The notes below the pieces were generated by a model that saw only the letters and a list, made by a program, of their open reading frames with translations, was not told where the DNA came from and did no database searches. Below are positions 10,914-21,961 of a stretch of DNA of 64,000 nt, piece after piece. How positions within the stretch are numbered: position 1 is the stretch's first letter; each line of letters opens with the position of its first letter. The translations under genes and the position numbers were made by a program. The DNA comes from Plazaster borealis (taxonomy: Eukaryota; Echinodermata; Asteroidea; Forcipulatida; Labidiasteridae). The stretch is taken from assembly GCA_021014325.1 (NCBI GenBank), contig CM037473.1:25906822-25970821 (forward strand), in the 5' to 3' direction.

Positions 10914-11509
10914 GTTGATACTTTCAATCTAGAATCTAGCCTGGTTGGCTTCTGGTGGACTCCCACACAATTCTTGACTTAATAAGCAGCTATTATCAAT
11001 ATTATTTTGGTGAGTTGTTGTCATAACCATCAGGAAACGGGACATTGAATATGCATTATGGGGGTGGTTAAAATTGTGCATAATAAAACTTTACTATTGT
11101 GCCTTGCATATTTTAACTTTGACATATTTCTGATTGTTACTTTTTTATTTAAAATTAATAAGACTTATATGGTTCACCCTTTTAAAAGGGAGTGATGCAA
11201 TGATGGGTGAAGAAAACTATATACCCCCATAATTTTGGAGTGAGGTCTCTCCCATTTTTAATAAGTGGGGCACGTTTTACATGCTTTCTCCAGTTGCCAG
11301 TATAATCCCTTACCTACTCCAGCCTTGTATCGATTTTCACTTAATCTGTGATGAAAGCTGAGGTAAAATTAGTGCTATCAAGCATCTTTGTCTTTTCGGG
11401 AAGGATATTGACTGCCATCAAAGGTCGGGTCACTCTGGCAATATTGACGTCTCATTTTATGATGAACCTTGTGCTAGGAAACCCAAGATTCTGAAGAGAA
11501 AGGTCAGGT

Positions 11510-11882
11510 TTAAAGGCATCGTACACGTTTGGTAATTGTCAAAGACCAGTGTTCTCATTTGGTGTATCCCAACATATGCATAAAAAACAAGCCTGTGAAA
11601 ATTTGGGCTTAATTGATCATCGAAGTTGCAAGAAAATGATGAAAGAAAAAACACCCTTGTTGTACAAATTTGTGTGATTTCAGTTAGGAATAAAAACTTC
11701 TTGCAAGAAGTTTTTATTATTTTAGTGAGAAATTACCTCTTTCTCAAAAACTACGTTATTTCAGAGGGAGTCGTTTCTCACAATGTTTTATACTACCAAC
11801 AGCTCTCTGTTGCTCGTTACCAAGTCAGTTTTTATGCTATTATATATTTTGAGTAATTACCAAACGTGTACTGTGCCTTTAA
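11510..11882 (+). mobile_element. TTAA-A element
   Basis: Bounded by TTAA, with TTAAAGGCATCGTACACG and GTACTGTGCCTTTAA ends and the central palindrome AACTTCTTGCAAGAAGTT. Copy B at about 16033 is unoccupied (CAGGTTTTAGATTGCTG). Confidence 0.9.
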
Positions 11883-12037
11883 GTCGCTGAACTGACACAG
11901 AGTGACCATTGTCTTATGACAATAAAATATTTCTTGCAAGACAAAGTGTCCTAATGCTAATAATTTATAAAAGTACTCTTCCATTAAAAAATATTATAGT
12001 CTCATTATGGCTACTGGAGCTGTAACAGTTTATTCCT

Positions 12038-12409
12038 TTAAAGGCCTCGTACACGTTTGGTAATTACTCAAAATATATATTGACATAAAAACTGACTTGG
12101 TAACGAGCAACGGAGAGCTGTTGATCGTATAAAACATTATGAGAAACGACTCCCTCTGAACGTAGCTTTTGAGAAAGAGGTAATTTCTCACTAAAATAAT
12201 GAAAGACTTCTTGCAAGAAGCCTTTTATTCCTATCTGAAAGCACACAAATTTGTACAACAAGGGTGTTTTTTCTTTCAACATTTTCTTGGAACTTTGATG
12301 ACCAATTGAGCCCGAATTTTCACAGACTTGTTAATTTATGCATATGTTGGGATACACCAAGTGAGAACACTGGTCTTTGACAATTACCAAACGTGTTCAG
12401 TGCCTTTAA
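12038..12409 (-). mobile_element. TTAA-A element, variant centre
   Basis: Ends TTAAAGGCCTCGTACACG and CGTGTTCAGTGCCTTTAA. The centre reads AAGACTTCTTGCAAGAAGCC. Copy B at about 16200 is unoccupied (ATTCCTTTAACTCAATTGG). Confidence 0.9.
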
Positions 12410-12544
12410 ATAGGACTAATAAGTTACAGTAGGTGGTATTTTGGTAACAAATGTCTGTTTTTGTGCCATGCATATTTAACTTTTATGCATGTCTAATTGT
12501 CACCTTTTTTAGTATTAAATTAATAGAGTTGACATGGTACACCT

Positions 12545-12862
12545 TTAACCCTTTAGAGACAATTCATTTCTGTATAATCATCACCATACGCCCAGACATT
12601 GGTTGATTTGTTTACTTCATTATTTTCAGGAAAAATCAGGAAAATTATAAGAACCAGAAATATATGGGATTGTTTTAGAATTTTAGATTCTTTGTTAACA
12701 GGAAATATTGGAAAACGTCAATTCAGCAAAAAAACCTCTTGTTTTTCCCTCTTGCTGTTGCTCTTGTTTGAGCACAAGTTGGTCAAACCTTGCGGCTGTT
12801 TGCAGCCGCTATGGGAATTTCGGTACAAGCTGCTTGCGACGCTACGGTCTCTAAAGGGATAA
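12545..12862 (-). mobile_element. TTAA-F element
   Basis: TTAACCCTTTAGAGAC to GTCTCTAAAGGGATAA, inverted relative to the copy at 7993. Copy B at 16337 has a plain TTAA here, followed at once by the neighbouring TTAA-E element, so TTAA-F inserted at the edge of an existing element. Confidence 0.8.
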
Positions 12863-13029
12863 AGGTATTATACAGCATTGTTAAGGATAAAAAAAATTAT
12901 AATTTTAGTCTGAAAGCTTACCGATTATGAAATTCATACTAGAACCATTTTTTTCTATGAAACATTTCCCTCTTAAATGAAGTCATATTCGAGAAAACTA
13001 TATCTGAAAACCTAAAAACAATCATTTAA
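12859..13029 (-). mobile_element. TTAA-E element, truncated
   Basis: AAAGGTATTATACAGCATTG and about 165 bp of the family sequence match the inverse of the complete copy at 44559-44945. It then stops at the TTAA that starts the TTAA-D element. Confidence 0.7.
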
Positions 13030-13382
13030 AGCACAATGACAACATTGGTCATTGTCAAAGAACAGTATCCACGCTTTATGTGACCCAAAATATACATGAA
13101 ATAACAAACCTGTGAAAGTTTTAGCCAAATCAGTAACGGGAGTCACAAGAAAATAGTGAAAACCCAGTTATATGTTTTCACTGTTTTAAAACATCTGATT
13201 TTGGACTCGCAAGATCAAAACTAATTGTTTTACTCATTTCTTAAAAACTTCAGCAATCCTAGCAAAAATATTTCAAGGGATGTTTTCCACCATGACCATC
13301 TCTATACCATATAACTTGTGTGCAAATCTATGCACATTAATATTTTCACTCTAGACTTACCAATGTTGTACACACCCTTTAA
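13026..13382 (+). mobile_element. TTAA-D element at the duplication junction
   Basis: Begins TTAAAGCACAATGACAACAT and ends TGTTGTACACACCCTTTAA. A second copy lies at 57742-58100. Homology of duplication copy B begins directly after its right end. Confidence 0.8.
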
Positions 13383-14039
13383 GGGTAGCTGGTAAGCAAA
13401 AACTAAACCTAAGCATAAGCTGAAAAACCAACTTGACTATTTTCACAAAATTATGATGGTAATGTTCATTTGTAGGTCTCCAAGTCTAATATTCATCACT
13501 TGTAAGAGATCAGGTTGAAGACCTGATCAAATGACCCATGAAAATGAATACAAAAACACTGCAAAATATCATAAAAAGAGTCTCAGGTTCAGAGCATGTT
13601 TATCATTATTTTGTTAAAAACTACATATATTTGGAGTAACAGTGTAAAGACCAGGTCAATTGCATGGCCGAAGTCATGCACAGTGGCTATAGGCCCTCAA
13701 CCCAGTCATTCCAACATGTTTAAAGACTGGTCCTAACACTGTTTGTCCTACTACCATACAAAATACAAGCTCACCATTAACTTTTAGAACAGTAACTACT
13801 AACTATAGCAATAACTAATTGTGTCTAAACAGTTAGTACAAATCTTCCACACCAATTTTGGCTATTTAAATATTATTTTTGACAAGTATTTTTTGCCCTA
13901 TAACACCAAACAGTGAATATATATAATGGTGAATCATTAGCTTAAATTAACTGTCCATGGTTACTCAAACTCAATTATCACAAGGTTGATTGTTCAATTT
14001 GACAAACCAGTTAGCCAGTTTGCTTCATCATGCGGGCCA

Positions 14040-14409
14040 AATTCAAAAGAGATGCTTTATAAGCACAACAAGTAGCTTAGCACAACAAAATAATGCTAAC
14101 CAGAATAAGTTTACCAGCCAAAATACCATTTCACATGTAGGCCTACCATCTGTGACTGGTAACCTGCTCATTTTTTTATTTTCTACTTAAGCAGCTCTAT
14201 GAAAATTGGCCCAGGGCCCAATTTCTTGGAGTTAGTAAGCAGACAATATTGCTTAACAATTATCTGCCGGGCAAAAATATACGGGATACCTGTTACAGAT
14301 GGTAGATGTGACATGGTATTTTGGCTGGTAACCGTATTCTATTAATCAAAACTGAGTTGTGCTCAGCTACTTTCCGTGCTTATAAGCAGCTCTATATGAA
14401 ATTGGGCAT
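14040..14409. mobile_element. Two degenerate GGGCCC elements
   Basis: TGCTTTATAAGCACAAC to AAAATTGGCCCAGGGCCCAA, then a second element ending GCTCTATATGAAATTGGGC. They correspond to 9195-9903 of copy A without the TTAA-A insertion. Confidence 0.65.
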
Positions 14410-14484
14410 GATCTTGTGAAAGTTAATGGTATTATTGATTTGTTACGTGAGTTGTTGATGCTTTCAGATGATTAATAGGTGTGT

Positions 14485-15445
14485 CTAGTAAATGGAGACC
14501 TTGCACACAGCAGATCTGATCCTGTCGCATGGCAGATCATTAAAACCAGACGTCTGTATCTCTGCACAATTTTCATGACCTCCATAGTTATCTGGCTGCC
14601 ACTTAGACCAATGTATGTAAGGGATATCAGTATCTCCATCCATGCACTTCCAGATACCTTCAATAAGAATAAAGAAAATGCTTACTAATTTAATGACAAT
14701 TTACAAGATTGACTGTATATTGCGCCACTTGTAAACCATTACTTGTTGCTTTGTAAAGGAATTGGTCTCATACTTCAAATATACTCCACAATACCTTGCA
14801 GGAAAATACTGAATGTTGAAGCGTCTTGAGCGTCACTGTGTGACGGATATGAGCGCTTTATAAGAAGCCGCTATGATGATTATTATATTACATGGCTAAA
14901 TCTTACTTTCCCAACAATATAATTTCTATAGCCATAAACCAAGTTGAACTAAAGTTTTCAAGAAACAGAATCACGGACACGTAAAACTAAATATGATTGG
15001 GACCAACTTGGTCTCGGAAGTTTGAATACTTAGAAGACTTGCCCATTCTATAATTGACACTTCGTCATTAATAAATGGATTAGTATTTTTGTTCTTTGAT
15101 GAATTATCAAAGAAATTGACAGTACACCAAGTTTGTATATAATTCATTTCAAATCTTACCTGATATTTTCATACAATTGATCCAGGGACGATTGGTTGCA
15201 ATATTCCTCAAAAAGGCCTCTTCCTCCGTTGAGTTTGGTGCAGCCATGTTTCCTCCAAACTGGACACACCTTTGCTGTGCTTCAGACCATGGAAGAGCCT
15301 CAATGACTTTGTAACAGTGCTTTTTGTAATTGATCCATTGAAGAGGACATACTTTTTTGGATGTGCATCTGCGATTAGCAGTATTACAAGATTGAAGTGA
15401 CATGTATGTAAGTAAAAGATTAACCATCAAACTCATTGGTTTCAT
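14485..15445 (-). CDS. Secreted C-type lectin B (two exons, 152 aa)
   Basis: Exon 1 is 15160-15445 and exon 2 is 14485-14657, with the same phase-1 junction and splice sites as lectin A. The product is a signal peptide plus one C-type lectin domain. QPD (116-118), E124 and N135-D136 are kept, as are the extra cysteines 91 and 100. By eye it differs from A at about 30 of 152 residues (roughly 80 percent identity). Ten of the 14 exon-2 differences fall between the tryptophan-rich strand and the loop after the QPD site (about residues 111-132), while the first-exon core from residue 39 to 78 has only three. Both reading frames are intact, so both are probably expressed. The pair arose by tandem duplication; altered ligand preference is an inference. 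Confidence 0.9.
14729..14885 (+). mobile_element. SINE tail fragment in the lectin B intron
   Basis: Inverted match to the tail region near 52430-52500 (TTTGAAGTATGAGACC, TTTACAAAGCA), ending GAGCGCTTTATAAGAAGCCG plus a short ATT-rich tail. Absent from the lectin A intron. Confidence 0.65.
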
Positions 15446-16336
15446 TTTGATAGTTTCAAGCTAGCATCTGGTGTAGTTCCACACAATTCACAACTTTATA
15501 AGCAGTTATTATTATGAGTTGTTATAAACAAAACGGGAAATGGAACTCAGAATATGCATTATGGGGGTGGTTAAAATGTTGCCTGAAAAAACATTCAAGT
15601 ATTGTGCCCTGTATATTTTAATTTTAACATATTTCTGATTGTTACTTTTTGTTTAAAATTAATAAGACTTGAAATGCGTTGATCTTTTTAAAAGGGAGTG
15701 ATACAATATTACTATTGTGATGGGTGAAGAAAACTGTACACCCCCATAGTTTTGGAATGAACTGCCCATTTTTAATAATTGGCAAAGTTTTACCTTCTTG
15801 CGACAGTTGCCAGTTTATGTTTAGGAACACCTACTCCAGCCTTGTATTGATTTTCACTTCATCTGTGACGAAAGCCGATATTTTAATTTGTGCTGGCTAT
15901 AATCAGGTTTTTACGTGGAAGGAGATTTAACGGATGTCAAGGTCTGGTCGATATGGCAATATTTACAACTCATCTTAAGGTGAATCTTCTGCTGTGAAAT
16001 CAAGCCCATGTTTCTGAAGAGCATGGTCAGGTTTTAGATTGCTGTTGAAACTGACACAGAGTGACCCTTGCTTGTCTTATGGCAGTAATTAAATATTTCT
16101 TGCTGGACAAAAATGGTCTTAATGGTAATATTTATGAAAGTACTCTTAAATTAAAAAAAATAATCAATAGTCTTATGGATACAGAAGCTGTGACAGTTTA
16201 TTCCTTTAACTCAATTGGACTAATAATTTACAGTAGGTGGAATTTGAGGGAATTAATGTCTGTTTTTTGTGCCATGCAGTGCATGTCTAATCGTTGCCTT
16301 TTAGTATCAAAATAATAGAGTTGACATGGTACACCT

Positions 16337-16650
16337 TTAAAGGTATACAGGATTGGTAAGGTTACAAAACATTGTTTAATTTTAGTCTGAAAGCTTTCTG
16401 ATTAGGAAGTCCATACTAGAACCATTTTTTCTATGAAATATTTCCATCACAAATAAATTAATATTCAAGTAAACTGTAATTGGAAACCATAAAACACGCA
16501 ACAGCATATTTCAGTGGTTACATGCTGAAAATTGTGCATGGTTTTCTTTATTTTCTCTTGACTCAAAATTTTCACAGGTTTGCTATTTCATGTATATGGT
16601 TGATAACACAAAACATGAACACTGTCTGGGACTATTTTTTCACTGACATG
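16337..16650 (-). mobile_element. TTAA-E element, partial
   Basis: Starts TTAAAGGTATACAGGATTGG and follows the inverse of the 44559-44945 copy through ACATGAACACTGTCTG. The right end is degraded and merges with a 320-bp tandem duplication. Confidence 0.65.
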
Positions 16651-17165
16651 TGGCTACTGCTGCTACAGTTTTCAGTTTCGGGAGTCAAAATGTATACTTG
16701 TAGATGTAAAATCGCCTAAAAAGTGCACTACGCTGTATAACGCAGGGGAACATTGACTCCCAAAATGTTGCAACTAAGTTTATTGTGATGATGACGTAAG
16801 GGGTCATAGGTATATCTCAAAATTAAGGACAATGTGTTTACATGCTGAAAATTGTGCATGGTTTTTCACTATTTTCTTCGGACTCGCACAACGGATTAAG
16901 CCCAATTTTTCACAGGTTTGCTATTTCATGTATATGGCTGATCACACAAAACATGAACACTGTCTGCCACTATTTTGTCACTGACATGTGGCTACTGCTG
17001 CTACAGTTTCCGTTTCGGGAGTCAACTTGTATACTTGTAGATGCAAAATTGCCTTAAAAAAGGGCACTACGCTGTATAACGCACGGGAATATTTTCTTCC
17101 AAAATGTTGCAACTAAGTTTATGGTGATGATGACGTCCGGTGAATTGGGTCATAGGTATATCTCG
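16500..17165. repeat. 320-bp tandem duplication
   Basis: CATGCTGAAAATTGTGCATG occurs at 16521 and 16841. Both units continue through CATGTGGCTACTGCTGCTAC and ACTACGCTGTATAACGCA. No gene. Confidence 0.8.
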
Positions 17166-17216
17166 GTGTGGTGTTGTTGACCTGTAATTGACACGTTGCT
17201 GTGTAATTCTTTTCAG

Positions 17217-17305
17217 GTGATGAATGGAGAAATTGGGATGAGGCAAAAGAAGCAGACTATTCCCTTCAGTTGAATCATTCATCAATTCAAGAAACAAAAA
17301 AGTGA
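17217..17305 (+). CDS. Possible last coding exon of an unidentified gene (partial)
   Basis: A strong acceptor (TGTGTAATTCTTTTCAG) at 17216 opens a frame of 28 codons starting DEWRNWDEAKEADYSLQ and ending at TGA 17303-17305. A good donor (CACG|GTAAGT) at 17321/17322 would splice the rest of this exon, as 3' UTR, to a second acceptor at 18113. The charged tail peptide is not recognised. No upstream exon was identified; it would have to lie left of the lectin genes or among the repeats. It could also be a chance frame between good splice-like sites. Confidence 0.35.
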
Positions 17306-17471
17306 ATGTTGACTTTCCACGGTAAGTTATTTAGGCTTAGGGTGGAGGTACACTGATACATCTCTGTTTTTATTCTCTGAACTGTTTTGATGCTTAGGTG
17401 TTTTGATGTGCTCTCTGACTATTGAAACATTCATCCATTCCTTTCATTTCCGAGAATTAATCACAATCTTT

Positions 17472-17848
17472 GTGGCGTGTCGTGGCCGAGCACCGGACCC
17501 AAGCTCTGGTGTTGTCGGCAGCAGAGTGTGGGTTCGAATCCTGGTCATGACACTTGTGCTCTTGAGCAAGGCTGTTAACCATAATTGCTTCTTAAAAAGT
17601 TTGGAAGGTATCAGTGCATTCTGCTCTACCAGTACCAGCCAGGCTCCTAGTGGATGATACCCATACCTACATCATTATGGACTGTGAAGGGGGTAACCCT
17701 GTCAGCCCCAGGAGTTGGTGGCAACATGCCCCTGGTGACAGTTGATTTGGGTCGACAGCCCAAATCAGTTAAGTGTAGCCCTCACCTTGAAGTGGCCGTC
17801 CGGCCTTGTAATGTTAGGCGATATCTCATAGAAAAACAAACCTGAACT
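17472..17848 (+). mobile_element. SINE-1 copy
   Basis: tRNA-like head GTCGTGGCCGAGCACCGGAC, B box GGGTTCGAATCCTGG, body GCAACATGCCCCTGGTGACA. It sits in the putative intron after the exon at 17217. Confidence 0.8.
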
Positions 17849-18404
17849 ATGTAATCTGTCATACCATCATGTTGATACAAAAACCACAGATACAACATGT
17901 TCTGTTTTTTAAATAGTGTGTGGCATTCAAAAATTTGTCAGCTTGAAAATTGTTCTGTTTATCACAGCGTTTTATCTCAGAGTGATTTGGATGATTTGAT
18001 TCTTAATAGCTAATCTTTTGACTGATGAATTTATATTGCTCTACTACATTGTAATTGTTGCATATTCTTAACTTTACTCATTTTTTAATCCCTTATTTTC
18101 TTTTCAAACTTCCAGATGGCTACCTGACATGCAGTACAACTTCCAGCACAAAAACAGCAGCATACTGCACCTTTGATAAAAGACACACACAAAATATAAG
18201 ACTGAAGCTGTGTTTACCCAAAGCAAGGGCAGCAATACATCATCTTGACAAAGACAGCTGATGTTGCAGAGAAAAGAGCTACCAAAATGCCAGCCAGGAC
18301 TCTTTGATGAGTGGTGGACTTCTATTCACATTTATGGACAGTGACAGCCTGTGGAGCTTTTTAAACTAGTCAAGTTACGGCTTATCAACACAAGGACCTT
18401 TGGA

Positions 18405-18830
18405 GACAAGATTGTTCCAACACAAAGAGCTGTGTATCATTCAACACAAGGACCTTCCTAAGATGATGTTCATCAACACAAGAACTGTCCAAGATGATGT
18501 TCATCAACACAAGGACTTTACAAGACACTGTTTGTCAACACAACAAATTTTCCGAAGACAATGATCATCAATCAACACAAGAACCGTCCAAGACAAAGTT
18601 CATCAATGCAAGAACTTTCTGAAGACAATGATCATCAAAACAAGAACTGTCCAAGACAAAGTTCCTGGATGCAAGAACTTTCTGAAGACAATGATCATCA
18701 ACACAAGAACTGTCCAAGACAAAGTTCATCAATGCAAGAACTTTCCTCAGACAATTTGCATCAATACAGGAACTGTTCAAGGCACTGTTTATCAGAACAG
18801 TTACTACAAAAGTAATGGGTAATTAACACG
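18405..18830 (+). repeat. Minisatellite, about 30-bp unit
   Basis: CATCAACACAAGAACTGTCC and CATCAATGCAAGAACTTTC variants alternate about 14 times. The resulting open frames are repeat artefacts. Confidence 0.8.
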
Positions 18831-18923
18831 AGGACCGATGGAGACAAGATTCATCAGCAAAGAACTGTCTAAGACAATTTTATGAACTCATGATTTGTTC
18901 AAGCAATAGGTTACAGAATAACG

Positions 18924-18929
18924 AATAAA
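18924..18929 (+). promoter_or_regulatory. Possible polyadenylation signal AATAAA
   Basis: AATAAA lies at the end of the putative 3' UTR exon. Such hexamers are common in AT-rich DNA, so support is weak. Confidence 0.3.
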
Positions 18930-19410
18930 AATGTTGTTAAAACTTAAGAATTTTGCCACAGAGGGTAAATGAATGGAGACATTCTACATTAATTATGTAT
19001 TTATGTTTTGGTAAGCAACTGTCTATGTAATACAAACTTCCTATGCAGGTGGTAATTAACGATAAAAATGTTACAAACATGGGACTTGCGTCAGTATACT
19101 GAGGATACTGCCTGGGGATTATGTGCTGGTAACCTCTACCCTCAAGTGTTTTTCCAGGCCCAAAGATCTTTCCTATCATGTCGAGTTATTAGCCACATGC
19201 TGAGGATGATGGCTGAGGGTGACTGTGCTAGTAACCTCTCCCCTCAAGTATTTCTTAAATTAAAAACTTGTTTAAGTGAATGTGGTGATTTTCATCTCCA
19301 GCTTCAATAATTGATTTGCTTGGAATGTTGTCTTATTTTAGTGCTAAATGCCTAATGCTTTCATAGAAAGCATCATTGTTATAATTGAGGATAATGTTGT
19401 GCTTGTGTCA

Positions 19411-20050
19411 CCTTACTACATCATGGAGCAACACAAACACCTTGCTATTCAGTGTTATCTTACTACATCATGGAGCAACACAAACACCTTGCTATTCAGT
19501 GTTATCTTACTACATCATGGAGCAACACAAACACCTTGCTATTCAGTGTTATCTTACTACATCATGGAGCAACACAAACACCTTGCTATTCAGTGTTATC
19601 TTACTACATCATGGAGCAACACAAATACCTTGCTATTCAGTGTTATCTTACTACATCATGGAGCAACACAAACACCTTGCTATTCAGTGTTATCTTACTA
19701 CATCATGGAGCAACACAAACACCTTGCTATTCAGTGTTATCTTACTACATCATGGAGCAACACAAACACCTTGCTATTCAGTGTTATCTTACTACATCAT
19801 GGAGCAACACAAACACCTTGCTATTCAGTGTTATCTTACTACATCATGGAGCAACACAAACACCTTGCTATTCAGTGTTATCTTACTACATCATGGAGCA
19901 ACACAAACACCTTGCTATTCAGTGTTATCTTACTACATCATGGAGCAACACAAATACCTTGCTTATCTTACTACATCATGGAGCAACACAAACACCTTGC
20001 TATTCAGTGTTATCTTACTACATCATGGAGCAACATAAATACCTCATTAT
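19411..20050 (+). repeat. Minisatellite, 47-bp unit, about 13 copies
   Basis: CTTACTACATCATGGAGCAA begins each unit (19412, 19459 and so on), with near-perfect copies and one shortened unit near 19960. Because 47 leaves remainder 2 when divided by 3 and the unit has no stop in any forward frame, all three plus frames stay open for over 200 codons. No sign of a real gene. Confidence 0.95.
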
Positions 20051-20370
20051 CAGACGTCTTATGAAAATTGAAGCTATTTTACCACCTCATGGAACCTTAC
20101 TTGGAAAGCAACTCAAACTTGATATGATATGCACATCAATGTATCTAACATACATTAATGTGTTCATCTACGTGCTGCACCGGGTAAATCTCATCACTTG
20201 CAGTAATGGTTTCACCTTCTGGCCTGATGATGATGTGCTTTACAGCTATGTTGAGAACATCTCTCCTGCCAAGATATAATACTGAAGAATCAACTGGACT
20301 CACTGCAGGATTGTCAAGAAAATCAGTCGTTGAATCTTGATCATTCTTGTTACATGATGGAGCAACAAGG

Positions 20371-20785
20371 GTGATGTGCTGGTAACCTCTCCCCATTACC
20401 ACAGCCTTGTGGAACAAAGATCCTAACCAATTGTTTAAATAGAGGAGTCTGTGGAGAATTTGCTCTTTTGTAGGTACAAGGAAAGCCAAATGAAAAAGGG
20501 TGATGTGCTGGTAACCTCTCCCCATTACCACAGCCTTGTGGAACAAAGATCCTAAACCAATTTTTGAATAGAGGAGTCTGTGGAGAATTTGCTCTTTTGT
20601 AGGTACAAGGAAAGCCAAATGAAAAAGGGTGATGTGCTGGTAACCTCTTCCCCATTACCACAGCCTTGTGGAACAAAGATCCTAAACCAATTGTTTGAAT
20701 AGTAGATAATCTGTGGAGATTTTGCTCTTTGGAGGTACCATAAAAGCCAAATGATAAAGGGTGATGTGCTGGTAACCTCTCCCCT
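20371..20785 (+). repeat. Tandem repeat, 129-bp unit, three units and a partial fourth
   Basis: GTGATGTGCTGGTAACCTCT begins at 20371, 20500, 20629 and 20761. Units include CCACAGCCTTGTGGAACAAA. The leading motif also occurs singly at about 19120, 19215, 21060 and 21230. Confidence 0.9.
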
Positions 20786-20849
20786 TTAATTCTACAATTT
20801 ATTTTAAGATTTAATCGCGCATTGTGCATCATCTCCAAAAACACAATTT

Positions 20850-21961
20850 TAACTGTTAATTTGATATTAGTTAAATGTTATGAGTAAACCATGTACGGTA
20901 ATTAATATCTTTTGAAAGAGTTTTGGCTCAGAAAAGAGCTAAAGAGGTGGTTGGTAATTAACTTCTATAGACTAGTGCCATCTAGTCATTGTCAATGGAT
21001 AGGCCAGAAATAAATGTGTTTAAGGCATCAGTCTTGCTTGTGGACCACCAGAGACAAGGGTGAAGTGCTGGTAACCTCTCCCCTTGTTCTTCATCTGTAT
21101 CGGAACATCTCTATGTTAGAATAACCTTGCAGTTTATTGACCCCAGGAAAACTACCCAGTTGACTATTGTCATGGAGATTTTAACTACTGCATCCTACTA
21201 TCGTACTTGCATAATGATGCTGGAACAGGGTGAAGTGCTGGTAACCTCTCCCCTATGTTACCTGTAAGTCTAAAATTAGCATCTTGTTTTGAACTGCATG
21301 CTTGTTTGTATGAAACAAATGTTTCAATACATACTATAGCATTCCCTTTATGAAGGGAAACATTCATAAACAAAGTTGAGATGTTCATATTTACAAGGTT
21401 AGGGTATAGAATATACCTGTGAACAGGAATGGGATTCAAGTTGAGATATAAACTGCACCGGCTTTATGTTCTGGGTGTAAGTTAGCTGGGTGTTATACTT
21501 TGAAAAGCCTTATGTTTCTTCGTCTACTTGTAACTTTAAAGTTGGTAATTTTTTTCTTGTAATAGTCCATATCTCATAATAACTTTGCTGAAAGTATTCT
21601 ACACTTGTTTAAATATATTGAAATGATAAAGTACAGAAACAAGGCAGCTGCTAATGCGTGTGTCTTGAGCGGACGTGAAGTTATCGTGAGGAAATTTTGT
21701 ATCGTGCCTTGAAGAAAACAAAACCTGTTGGTCTTGGGGAGCAAAAGGGGCACTTGGTTTACTTGAGTACAGTAAACTTTACTGGTAAATACAGGTAACA
21801 GGTGTTCTTGGTAAAGCTTTAAGTATTAATAATGTTTAGTCTGGGCTTTGTTGACTGAAGATCTCTTAAATAAAATGAAATTTATTTATTCTGTCTCCAC
21901 CTCATTCTTTAATTGTTTTAAAAATTCAAATTCTAAAAAAGAAAAATGCATATTTACATTC
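20850..21961. other. Spacer with isolated GGTAACCTCTCC motifs
   Basis: Two copies of the motif heading the 129-bp unit occur near 21070 and 21240. A fragment GTTTTGGCTCAGAAAAGAGC at 20920 resembles the fold-back element hairpin. No gene. Confidence 0.5.

Larger units (their letters stand above)
8334..13025. repeat. Tandem duplication copy A (carries lectin A)
   Basis: From GGTAGCTGGTAAGCAAAAAC onward this segment aligns with 13383-16490, with the same order of landmarks: the TTGAAGACCTGA region, the lectin exons, ATATGCATTATGGGGGTGG, the ACTGACACAGAGTGACC region and GAGTTGACATGGTACACC. Removing the five elements found only here (about 1.67 kb) leaves about 3.0 kb, close to the size of copy B. 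Confidence 0.85.
13383..16490. repeat. Tandem duplication copy B (carries lectin B)
   Basis: Second copy of the lectin-bearing segment in the same orientation as copy A. It lacks five elements found in A and has one SINE tail (14729-14885) that A lacks. The right limit is fuzzy because both copies end inside TTAA-E sequence. Confidence 0.85.
18114..18945 (+). other. Putative 3' UTR exon
   Basis: The acceptor TTTTCAAACTTCCAG at 18113 is followed by about 800 bases without a long frame, then AATAAA at 18924. With the exon at 17217 this would make a spliced 3' UTR. Much of it is a minisatellite. Confidence 0.35.

Noticed and set aside
19348..20279. Three overlapping 217-275 residue proteins
   Set aside because: Product of the 47-bp minisatellite that cycles through all forward frames.
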